Shown: positions 34,778-43,249 of the stretch, piece after piece | How positions within the stretch are numbered: position 1 is the first letter of the stretch | How the letters are laid out: each line of letters starts with the position of its first letter | Assembly (NCBI RefSeq): GCF_029360805.1 | Contig: NZ_JARKNC010000010.1 | Location: forward strand, 857,287-921,286 | DNA length: 64,000 nucleotides | DNA from: Daejeonella sp. JGW-45 | GTDB taxonomy: Bacteria; Bacteroidota; Bacteroidia; Sphingobacteriales; Sphingobacteriaceae | Reading direction: 5' to 3' | Position numbers and translations under genes: made by a program | The notes under the pieces: model-generated | Database searches by the model: none | The model's input: only the letters and a program-made list of their open reading frames with translations | Told to the model about the DNA's origin: nothing

Positions 34778-36574
34778 TCAATCAGCCGACAAAACTGGGA
34801 TCCAAAGGCGCTCTGCCATCCGGCGTACCTGTTTAAGGTCGGTCTCTAATCCCGCCCTGATGTTTTTCTGATAATTGATCAGTTCGGGGAGCAAGGATTC
34901 ATAATATCCAATGCCATTGAGTAGCTGTTCTTTGAACTTTTCAATCTGTTTTGCCTTTTTGTCGCTCATATCACGCAGGCTGTTGTCGATATCCTTTTTA
35001 AGATAACTCAGGTACAGTTTAATTTCGTTAACGAACATATTGGGACGATTAACCCCTTCCAGCAAATTGAGCTTTCCGTAGATATGTTTAATCATTTCAT
35101 CTAATGAGTATGTGCTGGAAAAGTATGCCGTATTTGGTCCCGGACATATAGTTACAGCCGGGTTTTCCTTTGGCTTGATCATGCCGTTCTTTATATATGT
35201 CGATGAACAAAGCCCTTCGCAAAGGCATACTTTCTCAGTGATATCGTTAAACTGTTTTTGATAGTCTGCCGGAGAACAGGCTTTGGTTTTGAGTTCCTTT
35301 ATTTTTAAGCTCTGATATTTTCTGGAAGCTGTGCAAATGGCTTCTTTTGTGAACTCGGTGTTCGAGACGAGATATTTTTTCGTGCAGGGGCTTCCAGGGC
35401 GGCCTTCTTCTATACGTTTGAGTCGTTGGGTTTCGGCAGAGCTATGGCGGAAATTATTGAAAGGTATGCCGAGAGGCGATGAACCGCTGATGTAAAAGTC
35501 ATCTTCTCCCGCTCCGGCCAGCTTCTGCAGGGTATCGTTATCTACATTGGTAGCTTCGGGAACTAATAAAAAGGGACTTCCCCAGCCGGTGCCGTCAAGC
35601 TGATAATGATGTCTCAGAAATTCGTTCTCTTCGGCTGTTCCGATGCCGCCCTGAACTGTTATCCGGGTTGCCGGAACCGTAATGTTTTCGAATCCCTTAT
35701 CTGCCAGGGCAGATCTATAACCATTAAAGAGCTCCACGACCATCTCTGCACGTTTTTGTTTAAACTCCTCCAGGATTGGTCCCAGAAGGTAACCTTCAGT
35801 AGCAAATGCATGTCCGCCGCAGTTCAAGCCCGATTCTATCCTGAATTCATGGATCCAAATACCTTTTTTAGCAAGGAATTTGGCCTGAATGAATGCCGAG
35901 CGATAGTCACTGACTTTGAGTATAACCTTTTTACGTGCAGGCTGGTTATCAATGGGAAAGAAATCTGGGAATTCGTCCAGGTAACCATACAAACGGGGGT
36001 TCATTCCGGCCGATAAGATCAATGAAGAACATAAATTGCTTTCTGCAAACCCTTTTAGTGCTGCAAGCGCGTCCGAAAGCTGGTCTGCACCGGCTGCCCC
36101 ATTCTTTACATGATTGATCTTGTCGACCTTCGACATGATATTAACATCTATCGCGCCTTTCCTCACCATAGTTCTGAGTCTGTTCTGAAGGAAGCTTTTC
36201 TTATAAGGATTTGGCTCCGACAACATCTGCCTGTAAGCAGTGGCTTCGTGTGTATGATCCGGAAGCAGTTCAAAATACCTGGTGATATCAGATTTTGGGG
36301 TAAAGCCTAGTTTCTTTAATTCATGGTGCTGTTTGTCGACCAGTTGATCCAGTAAATTTAAATACGCAGTTATGCGGGCTGGTCTGAAGCCGGGCGCACT
36401 CATTTTTATAGGAATGAAGGTCTCATCCTTGGGGTAATGAAATTCCCTCATTCTTTCGACCAGCTGGTCATCGACAATGGAAACAACCGACGATATCCCG
36501 TAACGGGCGACTTTTAGAGGAGTATCTATTGAGTACCCGAGACCGAGTACCGGAATGTGAAAAGTGTGGCTCAT
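34778..36574 (-). CDS. Conserved protein of unknown function with Cys-rich segment (598 aa)
   Basis: Not recognised. The N-terminal half has TIM-barrel-like phrases (FHIPVLGLGYSIDTPLKVARYGISSVVSI, IPIKMSAPGFRP, LSAGMNPRLYGYL, ESGLNCGGHAF, VQGGIGTAEE) suggesting an FMN-linked oxidoreductase or dioxygenase fold of the nitronate monooxygenase kind. About residues 400-480 have several cysteines (CTKKY, AICTASRKY, VCLCEGLCSSTY, TICPGPNT) that could bind a metal or cluster. The C-terminus is helical. Downstream of hemN by 13 bp, in the operon starting at 38965, so expressed with anaerobic genes. Confidence 0.65.
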   Translation of the reverse strand: MSHTFHIPVLGLGYSIDTPLKVARYGISSVVSIVDDQLVERMREFHYPKDETFIPIKMSAPGFRPARITAYLNLLDQLVDKQHHELKKLGFTPKSDITRYFELLPDHTHEATAYRQMLSEPNPYKKSFLQNRLRTMVRKGAIDVNIMSKVDKINHVKNGAAGADQLSDALAALKGFAESNLCSSLILSAGMNPRLYGYLDEFPDFFPIDNQPARKKVILKVSDYRSAFIQAKFLAKKGIWIHEFRIESGLNCGGHAFATEGYLLGPILEEFKQKRAEMVVELFNGYRSALADKGFENITVPATRITVQGGIGTAEENEFLRHHYQLDGTGWGSPFLLVPEATNVDNDTLQKLAGAGEDDFYISGSSPLGIPFNNFRHSSAETQRLKRIEEGRPGSPCTKKYLVSNTEFTKEAICTASRKYQSLKIKELKTKACSPADYQKQFNDITEKVCLCEGLCSSTYIKNGMIKPKENPAVTICPGPNTAYFSSTYSLDEMIKHIYGKLNLLEGVNRPNMFVNEIKLYLSYLKKDIDNSLRDMSDKKAKQIEKFKEQLLNGIGYYESLLPELINYQKNIRAGLETDLKQVRRMAERLWIPVLSAD

Positions 36575-36587
36575 ATTGGTTGTTAAT

Positions 36588-37940
36588 TTAAACTGCGGAA
36601 CTGAAGATCTGGTTCAGTGGTTCTTTTAACCATAATTTCTGGTCGAAGCACATGCATATATTACGCAGAAATGCTTTCCCTGTACTGGTAACGAGAACCT
36701 CGTCGTCTTTTATGCGAACGAGATCATCTTCTTCGAGAGGCTTGAGCCTTTCCATAAAGTCGTTATAAGACGAATGCTGACTTGAAATAATTGCTTTTCC
36801 CCGGCACATGATATCTAAAATGATCCTTCGGATTAAAAGGTCATCCGGAGTCAGGATATGCCCTTTTATTAGTGGAAATTTGTTGTTGTTAATACTTTTC
36901 AGGTAAGCTTCAACCTGTTTGACGTTTTGCGCAAATCCGTACCAGCTATCGCTGATAGAAGAAATGCCAAGCCCGATCAGGAGCTTAGTATATTCATGGG
37001 TATAACCCATAAAGTTCCTGTGCAATTTACCGTTGCGTGATGCGAGATAGAGCGTGTCGCCCTCAAGTGCAAAGTGATCCATGCCGATATCATGGTATCC
37101 AGCCTGCTGAAGAAGATTCCGTCCCTGTTCGTACAGGGTCCTTTTTTCATCATCCACAGGAAGGTCTTTTTCCGTGAAACGTCTCTGTCCGGGCTTTATC
37201 CAGGGCACATGCGCATAGCTATAATAAGCGATCCTGTCGGGCTTTAGGCGGATCACCTCAGAGATCGTATTGATAACACTGCTCAACTTTTGCAAAGGCA
37301 GGCCATATATCAGGTCATAATTGACTGATGTATAACCTATTTCCCTGGCTGCGGATGTTACTTTCTCCACCTGCCCGACACTTTGCCTGCGGTTGATTAT
37401 CTCCTGAACAGCGGGATCGAAATCCTGGATACCTAAACTAAGTCGCCGGAAGCCACATTGATATAACGTTTTTAAATGTTCTCCAGTAGTATTGGCCGGA
37501 TGGCCTTCGAACGACATATCGGCATCCGGAAGGAGAATAGCATTCGCGGTTATGCCATTTATGAGCCTTGCGAGATTTTCTGCACTGAAGAACGTGGGGG
37601 TACCTCCTCCAAGATGGATTCCGCTAATGCATGGTTTGCCTCCCAATACACGGGTATACATGTCCCACTCTTTTAATACGGCATCAATATAAGGCCCCTC
37701 TACATGATGGTTTTTGGTTATGCGTGTAGTGCAGCCGCAATAAGTACATAAGTTTTCGCAAAACGGCAAATGAATATAGAGACTAATACCATCCCCGCTG
37801 CTTTCATAATATGAATTCCGGGCTGAATTAAACCATTGATCTTCGTCCCATAGCTCCTCGTTCCAATAGGGTACTGTTGGATAGCTGGTGTACCTGGGGG
37901 CAGCTACGTTATATTTTTTTATCAGAGTAGTGCTGCTCAT
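36588..37940 (-). CDS. hemN: HemN, oxygen-independent coproporphyrinogen III oxidase
   Basis: Start at 37940 (MSSTTLIKKYNVAAPRYTSYPT), whose ATG overlaps the stop of the upstream dehydrogenase (ATGA); the open frame extends 25 codons further but without family similarity. Radical SAM motif C-x3-C-x2-C in CENLCTYCGC, glycine motif GGGTPTFF and HemN segments (LGIQDFDPAVQEIINR, YYSYAHVPWIKPGQR). Forms protoporphyrinogen IX without O2, for heme supply under low oxygen. Confidence 0.93.
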   Translation of the reverse strand: MSSTTLIKKYNVAAPRYTSYPTVPYWNEELWDEDQWFNSARNSYYESSGDGISLYIHLPFCENLCTYCGCTTRITKNHHVEGPYIDAVLKEWDMYTRVLGGKPCISGIHLGGGTPTFFSAENLARLINGITANAILLPDADMSFEGHPANTTGEHLKTLYQCGFRRLSLGIQDFDPAVQEIINRRQSVGQVEKVTSAAREIGYTSVNYDLIYGLPLQKLSSVINTISEVIRLKPDRIAYYSYAHVPWIKPGQRRFTEKDLPVDDEKRTLYEQGRNLLQQAGYHDIGMDHFALEGDTLYLASRNGKLHRNFMGYTHEYTKLLIGLGISSISDSWYGFAQNVKQVEAYLKSINNNKFPLIKGHILTPDDLLIRRIILDIMCRGKAIISSQHSSYNDFMERLKPLEEDDLVRIKDDEVLVTSTGKAFLRNICMCFDQKLWLKEPLNQIFSSAV

Positions 37941-38965
37941 AAAGCAATAGTTGACCCGCTGACTGGGGGCGTTTGTAAAACAGCAGCTTCTTTCACCGGA
38001 TTGTTCGCGGTCCATTCGTCAAGATGTTCAATGGTATTCTGCGCGATAACACTTAATGCTTCTTTGGTTAGAAAAGCCTGGTGCGGGGTGAGGATCACCC
38101 GTGAATGTTGAATGAACGACTTTAACAACTTATCGTTTACACGCTGGCGACTATGATCGAAGAAGAATATTTCGTGCTCAAACTCGTAAACATCCATCCC
38201 TATCTTGCTGATCCTGTTGCTTTGCAAGGCATCGTAGACATCTTTTGAATTGAACACTGCACCACGGCTGACGTTGATCAGTATCACTCCTGGCTTCATT
38301 TTAGCGATGCTTTCAGAATTAACTAAATGATGCGTTTGTTCCGTCAGCGGGATATGAAAGGAAATTATATCAGACAGGCGGAGAATATCTTCGTAACTTA
38401 CCTGGATTGCGCCCAGCTGAATGGCTTCTTTTTGTACATCTTCTACATCGCTTATAAGTACATTGGCACCAAATCCCGACAATATCCGGGTTAATGATCT
38501 CCCGGTTTTCCCGAAACCGACTATGCCTATGGTTTTGCCTTTGAGGGTAAAGCCCAATAGGTTATCCAGGGTAAAGTCGTATGTCATGATCTGCCTGTGC
38601 CCGGGGATGAGGTTACGGGCAAGGGCAAGCATCAAAGCCAGCGCATGTTCCGCTATCGATTCGGGCGAATAGGAGGGGATATTAGCCGTTTTGATACCTA
38701 GCCTGGCCGCCTCGGCTAAATCTATATGATCAGTGCCTGTAGAACGGGTGCAGATATATTTTATACCTCTTTTGTACAATTCTCGGATCACCGGCGCAGA
38801 AACATCGTCAGAAGAGAAAACGAGTACCGCCTCTTTACCTTCGGCATATGATACCGTGTTAAGGGTCAGACGGTTCGAGATCAGGGTGATATCGTGCTTT
38901 TTTTTATTGAAGGTGATAAGCGGCTCCTTCTCACACGACTTAATGCTGTATGCGATTACTTTCAT
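37937..38965 (-). CDS. ldhA: D-lactate dehydrogenase-type 2-hydroxyacid dehydrogenase
   Basis: 342 residues. NAD-binding GIVGFGKTGRSL, catalytic Arg in LINVSRGAVF, Glu near IGMDVYEFEHE and His in LTPHQAFLT. The sequence RSTGTDHIDLAEAARLGI and FFFDHS are characteristic of LdhA. Fermentative reduction of pyruvate to D-lactate is the expected reaction. First gene of operon ldhA-hemN-34778 gene, with a perfect -7 box and an FNR-like site upstream. Confidence 0.85.
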   Translation of the reverse strand: MKVIAYSIKSCEKEPLITFNKKKHDITLISNRLTLNTVSYAEGKEAVLVFSSDDVSAPVIRELYKRGIKYICTRSTGTDHIDLAEAARLGIKTANIPSYSPESIAEHALALMLALARNLIPGHRQIMTYDFTLDNLLGFTLKGKTIGIVGFGKTGRSLTRILSGFGANVLISDVEDVQKEAIQLGAIQVSYEDILRLSDIISFHIPLTEQTHHLVNSESIAKMKPGVILINVSRGAVFNSKDVYDALQSNRISKIGMDVYEFEHEIFFFDHSRQRVNDKLLKSFIQHSRVILTPHQAFLTKEALSVIAQNTIEHLDEWTANNPVKEAAVLQTPPVSGSTIAL

Positions 38966-38982
38966 TGCTGGATTCTTTGTTA

Positions 38983-38990
38983 CAAAAATA
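38983..38990 (-). promoter_or_regulatory. -7 box of the ldhA-hemN operon
   Basis: TATTTTTG on the minus strand fits TAnnTTTG, 18 bp before the ATG. The FNR-like palindrome is centred 49.5 bp upstream of its first T. Confidence 0.6.
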
Positions 38991-39030
38991 CCAGCACGCC
39001 GAAAGCTACTCTATGAGCTTAATCAGCAAG

Positions 39031-39048
39031 GAAAGTGATCTTGGTCAC
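39031..39048. promoter_or_regulatory. FNR-like palindrome upstream of ldhA-hemN
   Basis: AAGTGA/TCACTT arms with a 6-bp spacer, inner sequence GTGAT-N4-GTCAC. Lies immediately beyond the stop of the receiver-Crp gene (39049). Confidence 0.65.
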
Positions 39049-40104
39049 TTATTGTTTTACTTTCCGGAGTTTGTCGATGGAAAGAATTTTGATTGAGCTC
39101 GCTTCCTTTTCAATAAGTTTCTCATCTTTAAAATCAGAAAGGGTGCGGCTTATTGTTTCATTTGCGGTACCAACCATAGCCGCAAGGTCGTCTCTTGAGA
39201 TCTTAACCGTCGCCTGATCCTGCCCCCCCGGATCAACTTTCCCTGTCAACGCTACCAACGCATCAGCAACCCGTTTGCGGACGGAGTTATACGCCATCTT
39301 CAATAGCTGATCCTGTTTCTCCTGCAAATTGCCAGACAGTAATTCGATGAATTTCTTAGATATCCCCGGGTTTTTAAAGATCACCTCTTTAAAATCATCC
39401 CTGCTTATCAAATGCAGTTCGGTATTTTCGAGTGTCTCGGCATTGTCGGTAGACGCTTTGTTCAGAAGTACGGAGTCATATCCGAAAAACTCGCCAGGGC
39501 CATACATGCCGGTTGCTATTTCACGTCCATCCTGATATACCATATAGGATCTTACTGCCCCGGCCTTTATCATAAAGGCATGAAGCAGATGGTCGCCCTC
39601 TGAAAAGATCACCTGTTTCTTTTTGTAAGTGCGCACCCGGCTGCTCTCTACCAGCTCTGTGAGGATGCGGGCAGTTTTTGTTTTATCGTCAAAGGATGAG
39701 TCGTCGGTATTTTTCTTCAGGCCTTCACCTTTTTTTAACCTTGTCTCTACGGTATTAAGTAACTCCATATCGCCGAAAGGCTTGGTAAGGTAATCATCCG
39801 CGCCCATTTCCATTCCTTTACGGATGTCGGCCCGCTCCGTCTTCGCTGTGATAAAGATAAAGGGAATGTTCGCGGTCTGCTCATTCTTGTTCAGCAGGTA
39901 GAGCACGCCATATCCATCAAGCTCAGGCATCATGATATCGCAAAGGATCAGGTCTGGCAGCTGCTTGGCAGCTATTTCCACTCCCTTTCTGCCATTTTCA
40001 GCAGAGTATACTTCATAGTCAGCTAATTCAAGGATTTCAGCTGTGCTTTCGCGGATATCCTGGTTATCTTCAATGATTAATATAGATTTTGCTGCTTTAG
40101 ACAT
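39049..40104 (-). CDS. Receiver-Crp/Fnr fusion regulator
   Basis: 351 residues. Residues 1-125 are a receiver (phosphoacceptor D56 in LILCDIMMPELDG, K in YLTKPFG). Residues about 150-260 are a cNMP-type barrel (KKQVIFSEGDHLLHAFMIKAGAVRSYM). Residues about 280-345 are a winged helix with recognition helix TANETISRTL, carrying the E-x2-S-R set that in FNR reads TTGAT/GTGAT. This combines FixJ and FixK functions in one protein. Its ATG lies 8 bp inside the 3' end of the upstream sensor kinase gene, forming a pair. Expected targets: the GTGAT boxes in this window. Confidence 0.88.
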   Translation of the reverse strand: MSKAAKSILIIEDNQDIRESTAEILELADYEVYSAENGRKGVEIAAKQLPDLILCDIMMPELDGYGVLYLLNKNEQTANIPFIFITAKTERADIRKGMEMGADDYLTKPFGDMELLNTVETRLKKGEGLKKNTDDSSFDDKTKTARILTELVESSRVRTYKKKQVIFSEGDHLLHAFMIKAGAVRSYMVYQDGREIATGMYGPGEFFGYDSVLLNKASTDNAETLENTELHLISRDDFKEVIFKNPGISKKFIELLSGNLQEKQDQLLKMAYNSVRKRVADALVALTGKVDPGGQDQATVKISRDDLAAMVGTANETISRTLSDFKDEKLIEKEASSIKILSIDKLRKVKQ

Positions 40105-41287
40105 GTCTTCTGAAAATTAAAGTTATTGTAGTTCCCTGGTTCTCCCTGCTTATAAAAGAGACTTCTCCGCCCATTAAACCTACGTAACGTTTTACGATAT
40201 TCAATCCAAGGCCCGTACCGGGAATGTTCCCGGTATTATGGGCTCTGAAGAATGGCTCGAAGAGATTCTTTTGTTCTTCGTCAGGGATCCCGATACCGTT
40301 GTCTTTCACAGTGATGATCAGCCTGGAATTATCCAGTTCACTGTTAAATTCAATAAAGGTGTTCTCTCCTGAATATTTGATGGCATTAGAGATCAGGTTA
40401 ATAATTGAATTCTTTAAGAGAGCAGGATCAAGATTTACGCGTGCGGATGTACCCGTATGCTGGTAAACAATATTCTGGTTTTGCTTTGCGATAAGCTGCA
40501 TCTCCTCAATGAGATCTTCCGAAAATTTAACAATATCAAATTCTTCAAACCGGGCCTCAGTTTTACCCGCCTCAAGCTTCTCGAGCGACAGGAAATCGTT
40601 TAATATCCCTGTGAGCTGTCCAACTGAGTTTTTGATCTTCCCTGTATGCTTGATCACATGTTCAGGATCTTTCTTTTGCGTATATTTTTCAATCAGGGAT
40701 GCAGAAAGCTGCACGGAGCTCAGGGGTGTTCTGAACTCGTGGGAAGCCATGGAAACAAACCTTGTTTTTAACTGGTTCAGTTCCTTTTCTTTTTCCAGGG
40801 ACATACTGACGTCCTCTTTGGCTTTTTCCAGTTCATTGACCAGGGTTTGCAGAACCTCAGTTCTTTCCTTTATTCGTATTTCCAGTTCTTCCGTATACTC
40901 TTTTAACGACCTCTCTGCAGCTTTTTCTTTGGTCAGGTCGTGAACAAAGCCCGTATATATCTGTCTGTTTCCGTATTCTACCTCACTTACCGCGAGCCTG
41001 AATGGAAAAGTTGTTTTATCCTTTTTCAATCCGAGAACTTCGCGGCCGATCCCTATGATCCTCCGCTCGCCGGTAGCCTGGTATCGCTGCAGGTAAGAAT
41101 CATGAGCGCTTTTGTCAGGTTCAGGCATGAGCAAAGAGATGTTCTTTCCTATCACCTCTGATTCAGCATAACCAAAAAGCTGGCAGGCAGCCGGGTTTAT
41201 CGATTCAACAATACCCCTGTTATCGATGGTAATGATGCCGTCAATTGCCGTATTAATGATCGCATTTAGGAGGTTTATCTTTTCCAT
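40097..41287 (-). CDS. FixL-like PAS sensor histidine kinase
   Basis: 396 residues, no membrane segment. PAS domain 1-125 contains H62 in SAHDSYLQRYQATGERRIIGIGREV; R68 and R82 are at +6 and +20, matching the heme ligand His and the distal Arg residues of FixL (H200, R206, R220 in B. japonicum). Coiled linker, H box H183 in MASHEFRTPLSS, N box NLISNAIKYSG, G1 DNGIGIPDEE, G2 GTGLGLNIVKRY. Expected heme-based oxygen sensing and phosphotransfer to the adjacent receiver-Crp protein; the heme claim is inference from these residues, and many non-heme PAS share this pattern. Confidence 0.85.
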   Translation of the reverse strand: MEKINLLNAIINTAIDGIITIDNRGIVESINPAACQLFGYAESEVIGKNISLLMPEPDKSAHDSYLQRYQATGERRIIGIGREVLGLKKDKTTFPFRLAVSEVEYGNRQIYTGFVHDLTKEKAAERSLKEYTEELEIRIKERTEVLQTLVNELEKAKEDVSMSLEKEKELNQLKTRFVSMASHEFRTPLSSVQLSASLIEKYTQKKDPEHVIKHTGKIKNSVGQLTGILNDFLSLEKLEAGKTEARFEEFDIVKFSEDLIEEMQLIAKQNQNIVYQHTGTSARVNLDPALLKNSIINLISNAIKYSGENTFIEFNSELDNSRLIITVKDNGIGIPDEEQKNLFEPFFRAHNTGNIPGTGLGLNIVKRYVGLMGGEVSFISRENQGTTITLIFRRHV

Positions 41288-41372
41288 ATCGCTGTTAAAT
41301 TATAAAATCCTGCGCACTTTCCGTATCAGATTTCCTTCCGGCAAGGAATTTGGTGCAAGATCAATATTTTCT

Positions 41373-41386
41373 GTGATACAGATCAT
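41373..41386. promoter_or_regulatory. FNR-like half-conserved box upstream of 41438 gene
   Basis: GTGATACAGATCAT: GTGAT/ATCAT arms with a 4-bp spacer. A GAACTTTG element (41409-41416, near TAnnTTTG) is 29.5 bp from its centre, giving about -43 to the start, a class II position. It could also affect the divergent sensor kinase gene. Confidence 0.5.
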
Positions 41387-41437
41387 TTTCTTCAGATCAT
41401 TTGATGAGGAACTTTGTCATAACAAAACACAAAGATC

Positions 41438-41797
41438 ATGGCAACACATAAAATTTCAACTTCATTTATTTCAAATTCTATTCCGGCTCATACTCAAAAT
41501 GAAGGATTTGCATCAAAATACCTGGATTTTGTAGATGGTCAGAAAGCTAATTCTATCGCATGGTGGCTGGGTTCATTATTGCTTCACGGATGCATATTGG
41601 TGCCGCTTACCTTTCTTTTTGTTTATTCAACCGGCGGCCCTACGGGATTGTTCTTAGCGATTAGCATGTTAGCTTTTTTCGTGAACGTTATTGCTAATAT
41701 GGGAGGCGCAGGTTTCCGGTTTACATTTAACTCCCTGGTGGTGAGTGTTATTATTCACCTGGTTATGATAGGCTTAACTATTATAAATATACTTTAA
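41438..41797 (+). CDS. Small polytopic membrane protein
   Basis: 119 residues. A hydrophilic N-terminus (about 40 residues) precedes three helices (SIAWWLGSLLLHGCILVPLTFLFV, LFLAISMLAFFVNVIANM, LVVSVIIHLVMIGLTIINIL). No recognised domain. Placed divergent from the FixL-like gene, behind an FNR-like box, so probably induced at low oxygen. Confidence 0.65.
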   Translation: MATHKISTSFISNSIPAHTQNEGFASKYLDFVDGQKANSIAWWLGSLLLHGCILVPLTFLFVYSTGGPTGLFLAISMLAFFVNVIANMGGAGFRFTFNSLVVSVIIHLVMIGLTIINIL

Positions 41798-41802
41798 TGG
41801 TT

Positions 41803-41829
41803 AGTGTGCACCGGCTGCCGGTGCACACT
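41803..41829 (+). terminator. Long hairpin after 41438 gene
   Basis: 12-bp perfect stem AGTGTGCACCGG/CCGGTGCACACT with a 3-nt loop, 6 bp after the stop. The T tail is weak (gatttata). Remaining sequence to 42053 shows no gene. Confidence 0.6.
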
Positions 41830-42053
41830 GATTTATACCCCTTCCCTAATTCTAGCGTTTCGATATGCTATCATGCCGAGCCTTTCCCCGGCTGAATCGT
41901 AAACCTACCCATCTCCAGTCTATAATTATTAATCTGTAACACAGGCATCTTATCCCGATCAAACAGGTTAGATCAGAATTTGAAAATAATTTAAAATGTT
42001 TTCAATAGCTGCTCGTCTTCTTTAATAAACCTGATATTTTGATCACAGCAGCA

Positions 42054-42605
42054 ATGCCCAAAGAAAAGAACAGCCACATACTCCAAACGATAAGATCGTA
42101 TGGTAAAGGGCTTATGGGCTTCATTCGCAGCAGGGTTAAAAGTGAGGAAGATGCGGAGGATATTATACAGGATGTCTGGTATCAGTTAAGCGCTATAGTG
42201 AATTCTGAGCCTATTGAGCAAACAGGCGCCTGGTTATACCGGGTGGCTAAAAATAAGATTATCGACAAGCATAAAAAGAAAAAGGAAGCGCTGTATGAAG
42301 ATAGTTTTAACGGAGAGGATGAAGATGTTTCTGATATCCGGGCCATGTTGCTGACAGAGGCAAAGACACCCGAAACTGAATTTATCCGAAACCTGTTCTG
42401 GGGACAATTATTCCGTGCACTGAATGAGCTTCCTGAAGAACAGAAGCAGGTGTTTATCTGGCAGGAACTGGATCATATGTCATTCCAGGATATCGCTGAA
42501 AATACCGGGGCGAATATCCAGACCCTGGTCTCACGCAAACGGTATGCTGTTCTGCATCTCCGGAAAAGGTTAAAACAATTATATAAGGAACTTAATGATT
42601 ATTAG
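42054..42605 (+). CDS. ECF-type RNA polymerase sigma factor
   Basis: Start at ATG 42054 (MPKEKNSHILQ) rather than the upstream TTG. 183 residues: region 2 with YGKGLMGFIRSRVKSEEDAEDIIQDVWYQL, region 4 with ALNELPEEQKQVFIWQELDHMSFQDIAENTGANIQTLVSRKRYA. No anti-sigma gene follows; instead two small genes, a membrane protein and an HMA-like protein, in tandem. Confidence 0.92.
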   Translation: MPKEKNSHILQTIRSYGKGLMGFIRSRVKSEEDAEDIIQDVWYQLSAIVNSEPIEQTGAWLYRVAKNKIIDKHKKKKEALYEDSFNGEDEDVSDIRAMLLTEAKTPETEFIRNLFWGQLFRALNELPEEQKQVFIWQELDHMSFQDIAENTGANIQTLVSRKRYAVLHLRKRLKQLYKELNDY

Positions 42606-42616
42606 ATTTTACGATT

Positions 42617-42928
42617 ATGAAAGAGATATTTTATAAAGGACGGTTTATATTTTTTCCGCTTATCGGGGCTGCGCTTCTCTCATTGGTGAGTTTCGTGGTG
42701 ATGCTGCTCTGGAATAACTTGTTGCCGGAAATATTGAATGTAAACGCGATCACTTTTTGGCAGGCAATGGGAATATTCATTTTGTCCAAGATCCTTTTCG
42801 GCTTTGGGGGCAAGGGAGGCAAAATGGGCGGTAACTGGAAACGCCGGAGAATGGCGGAGAAATTTAAAAATATGACTCCCGAAGAAAGGGAGTTGTTCAA
42901 GGAAAGAATGCAGCAATGGAAATGCTAA
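42617..42928 (+). CDS. Small membrane protein with MTPEERE motif
   Basis: 103 residues: two membrane helices (FIFFPLIGAALLSLVSFVVML, ITFWQAMGIFILSKILFGFG), a glycine-lysine turn (GGKGGKMGGNWKRRR), then the MTPEERELFKERMQQW helix, a motif reminiscent of the Spy/CpxP LTxxQ-type helices. 11 bp behind the sigma factor. Possibly sigma-controlled envelope or metal stress protein; not assigned. Confidence 0.7.
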   Translation: MKEIFYKGRFIFFPLIGAALLSLVSFVVMLLWNNLLPEILNVNAITFWQAMGIFILSKILFGFGGKGGKMGGNWKRRRMAEKFKNMTPEERELFKERMQQWKC

Positions 42929-42948
42929 TCTGATTTATATAATACGAT

Positions 42949-43164
42949 ATGGAAGTATTAGTTTTTAAAACCAGTGTTGCAGAGCAATCTGAAGTAAACA
43001 AACTTTACGCTTTATTGATGGGCTTTGCTGATATCAAACAGGTTACTGTCGACCTGGAAGATTGCGACAGGGTACTGAGGATTGTTGGAGAGAACCCGTC
43101 GGCCAGTTTAATTAAATCGCTGGTGCGTTCGCTTGGGGTGTCGTGCTCTGAATTGGAGGGATGA
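42949..43164 (+). CDS. HMA-like (heavy-metal-associated fold) small protein
   Basis: 71 residues with the beta-alpha-beta pattern of copper-chaperone folds: EVLVFKTSVAEQSEVNKLYALLMGF, VTVDLEDCDRVLRIVGE, SLIKSLVRSLGVSCSEL. The usual CxxC metal motif is replaced by SVAEQ, so metal binding is doubtful. Probably last gene of the sigma operon. Its stop lies in the left arm of a 17-bp inverted repeat. Confidence 0.7.
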   Translation: MEVLVFKTSVAEQSEVNKLYALLMGFADIKQVTVDLEDCDRVLRIVGENPSASLIKSLVRSLGVSCSELEG

Positions 43165-43222
43165 GGTCGGAAGTCTGAGTACCTCATACCTCATCTCCTC
43201 GGGCCTCCGACCTCATCCCTCC
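43155..43222. repeat. REP-like element with 17-bp inverted arms
   Basis: Arms GGAGGGATGAGGTCGGA (43155-43171) and its exact complement TCCGACCTCATCCCTCC (43206-43222), loop 34 nt rich in CCTCAT. The left arm overlaps the stop codon of the HMA-like gene. May be a repeated palindromic element or mRNA-stabilising hairpin; no T tract. Confidence 0.65.
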
Positions 43223-43249
43223 TGCCTCACAAATCTTCACAAAACAATA

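Noticed and set aside
37941-38015. 25-codon upstream extension of hemN
   Set aside because: Lies in the ldhA gene; family start and ATGA overlap are at 37940.
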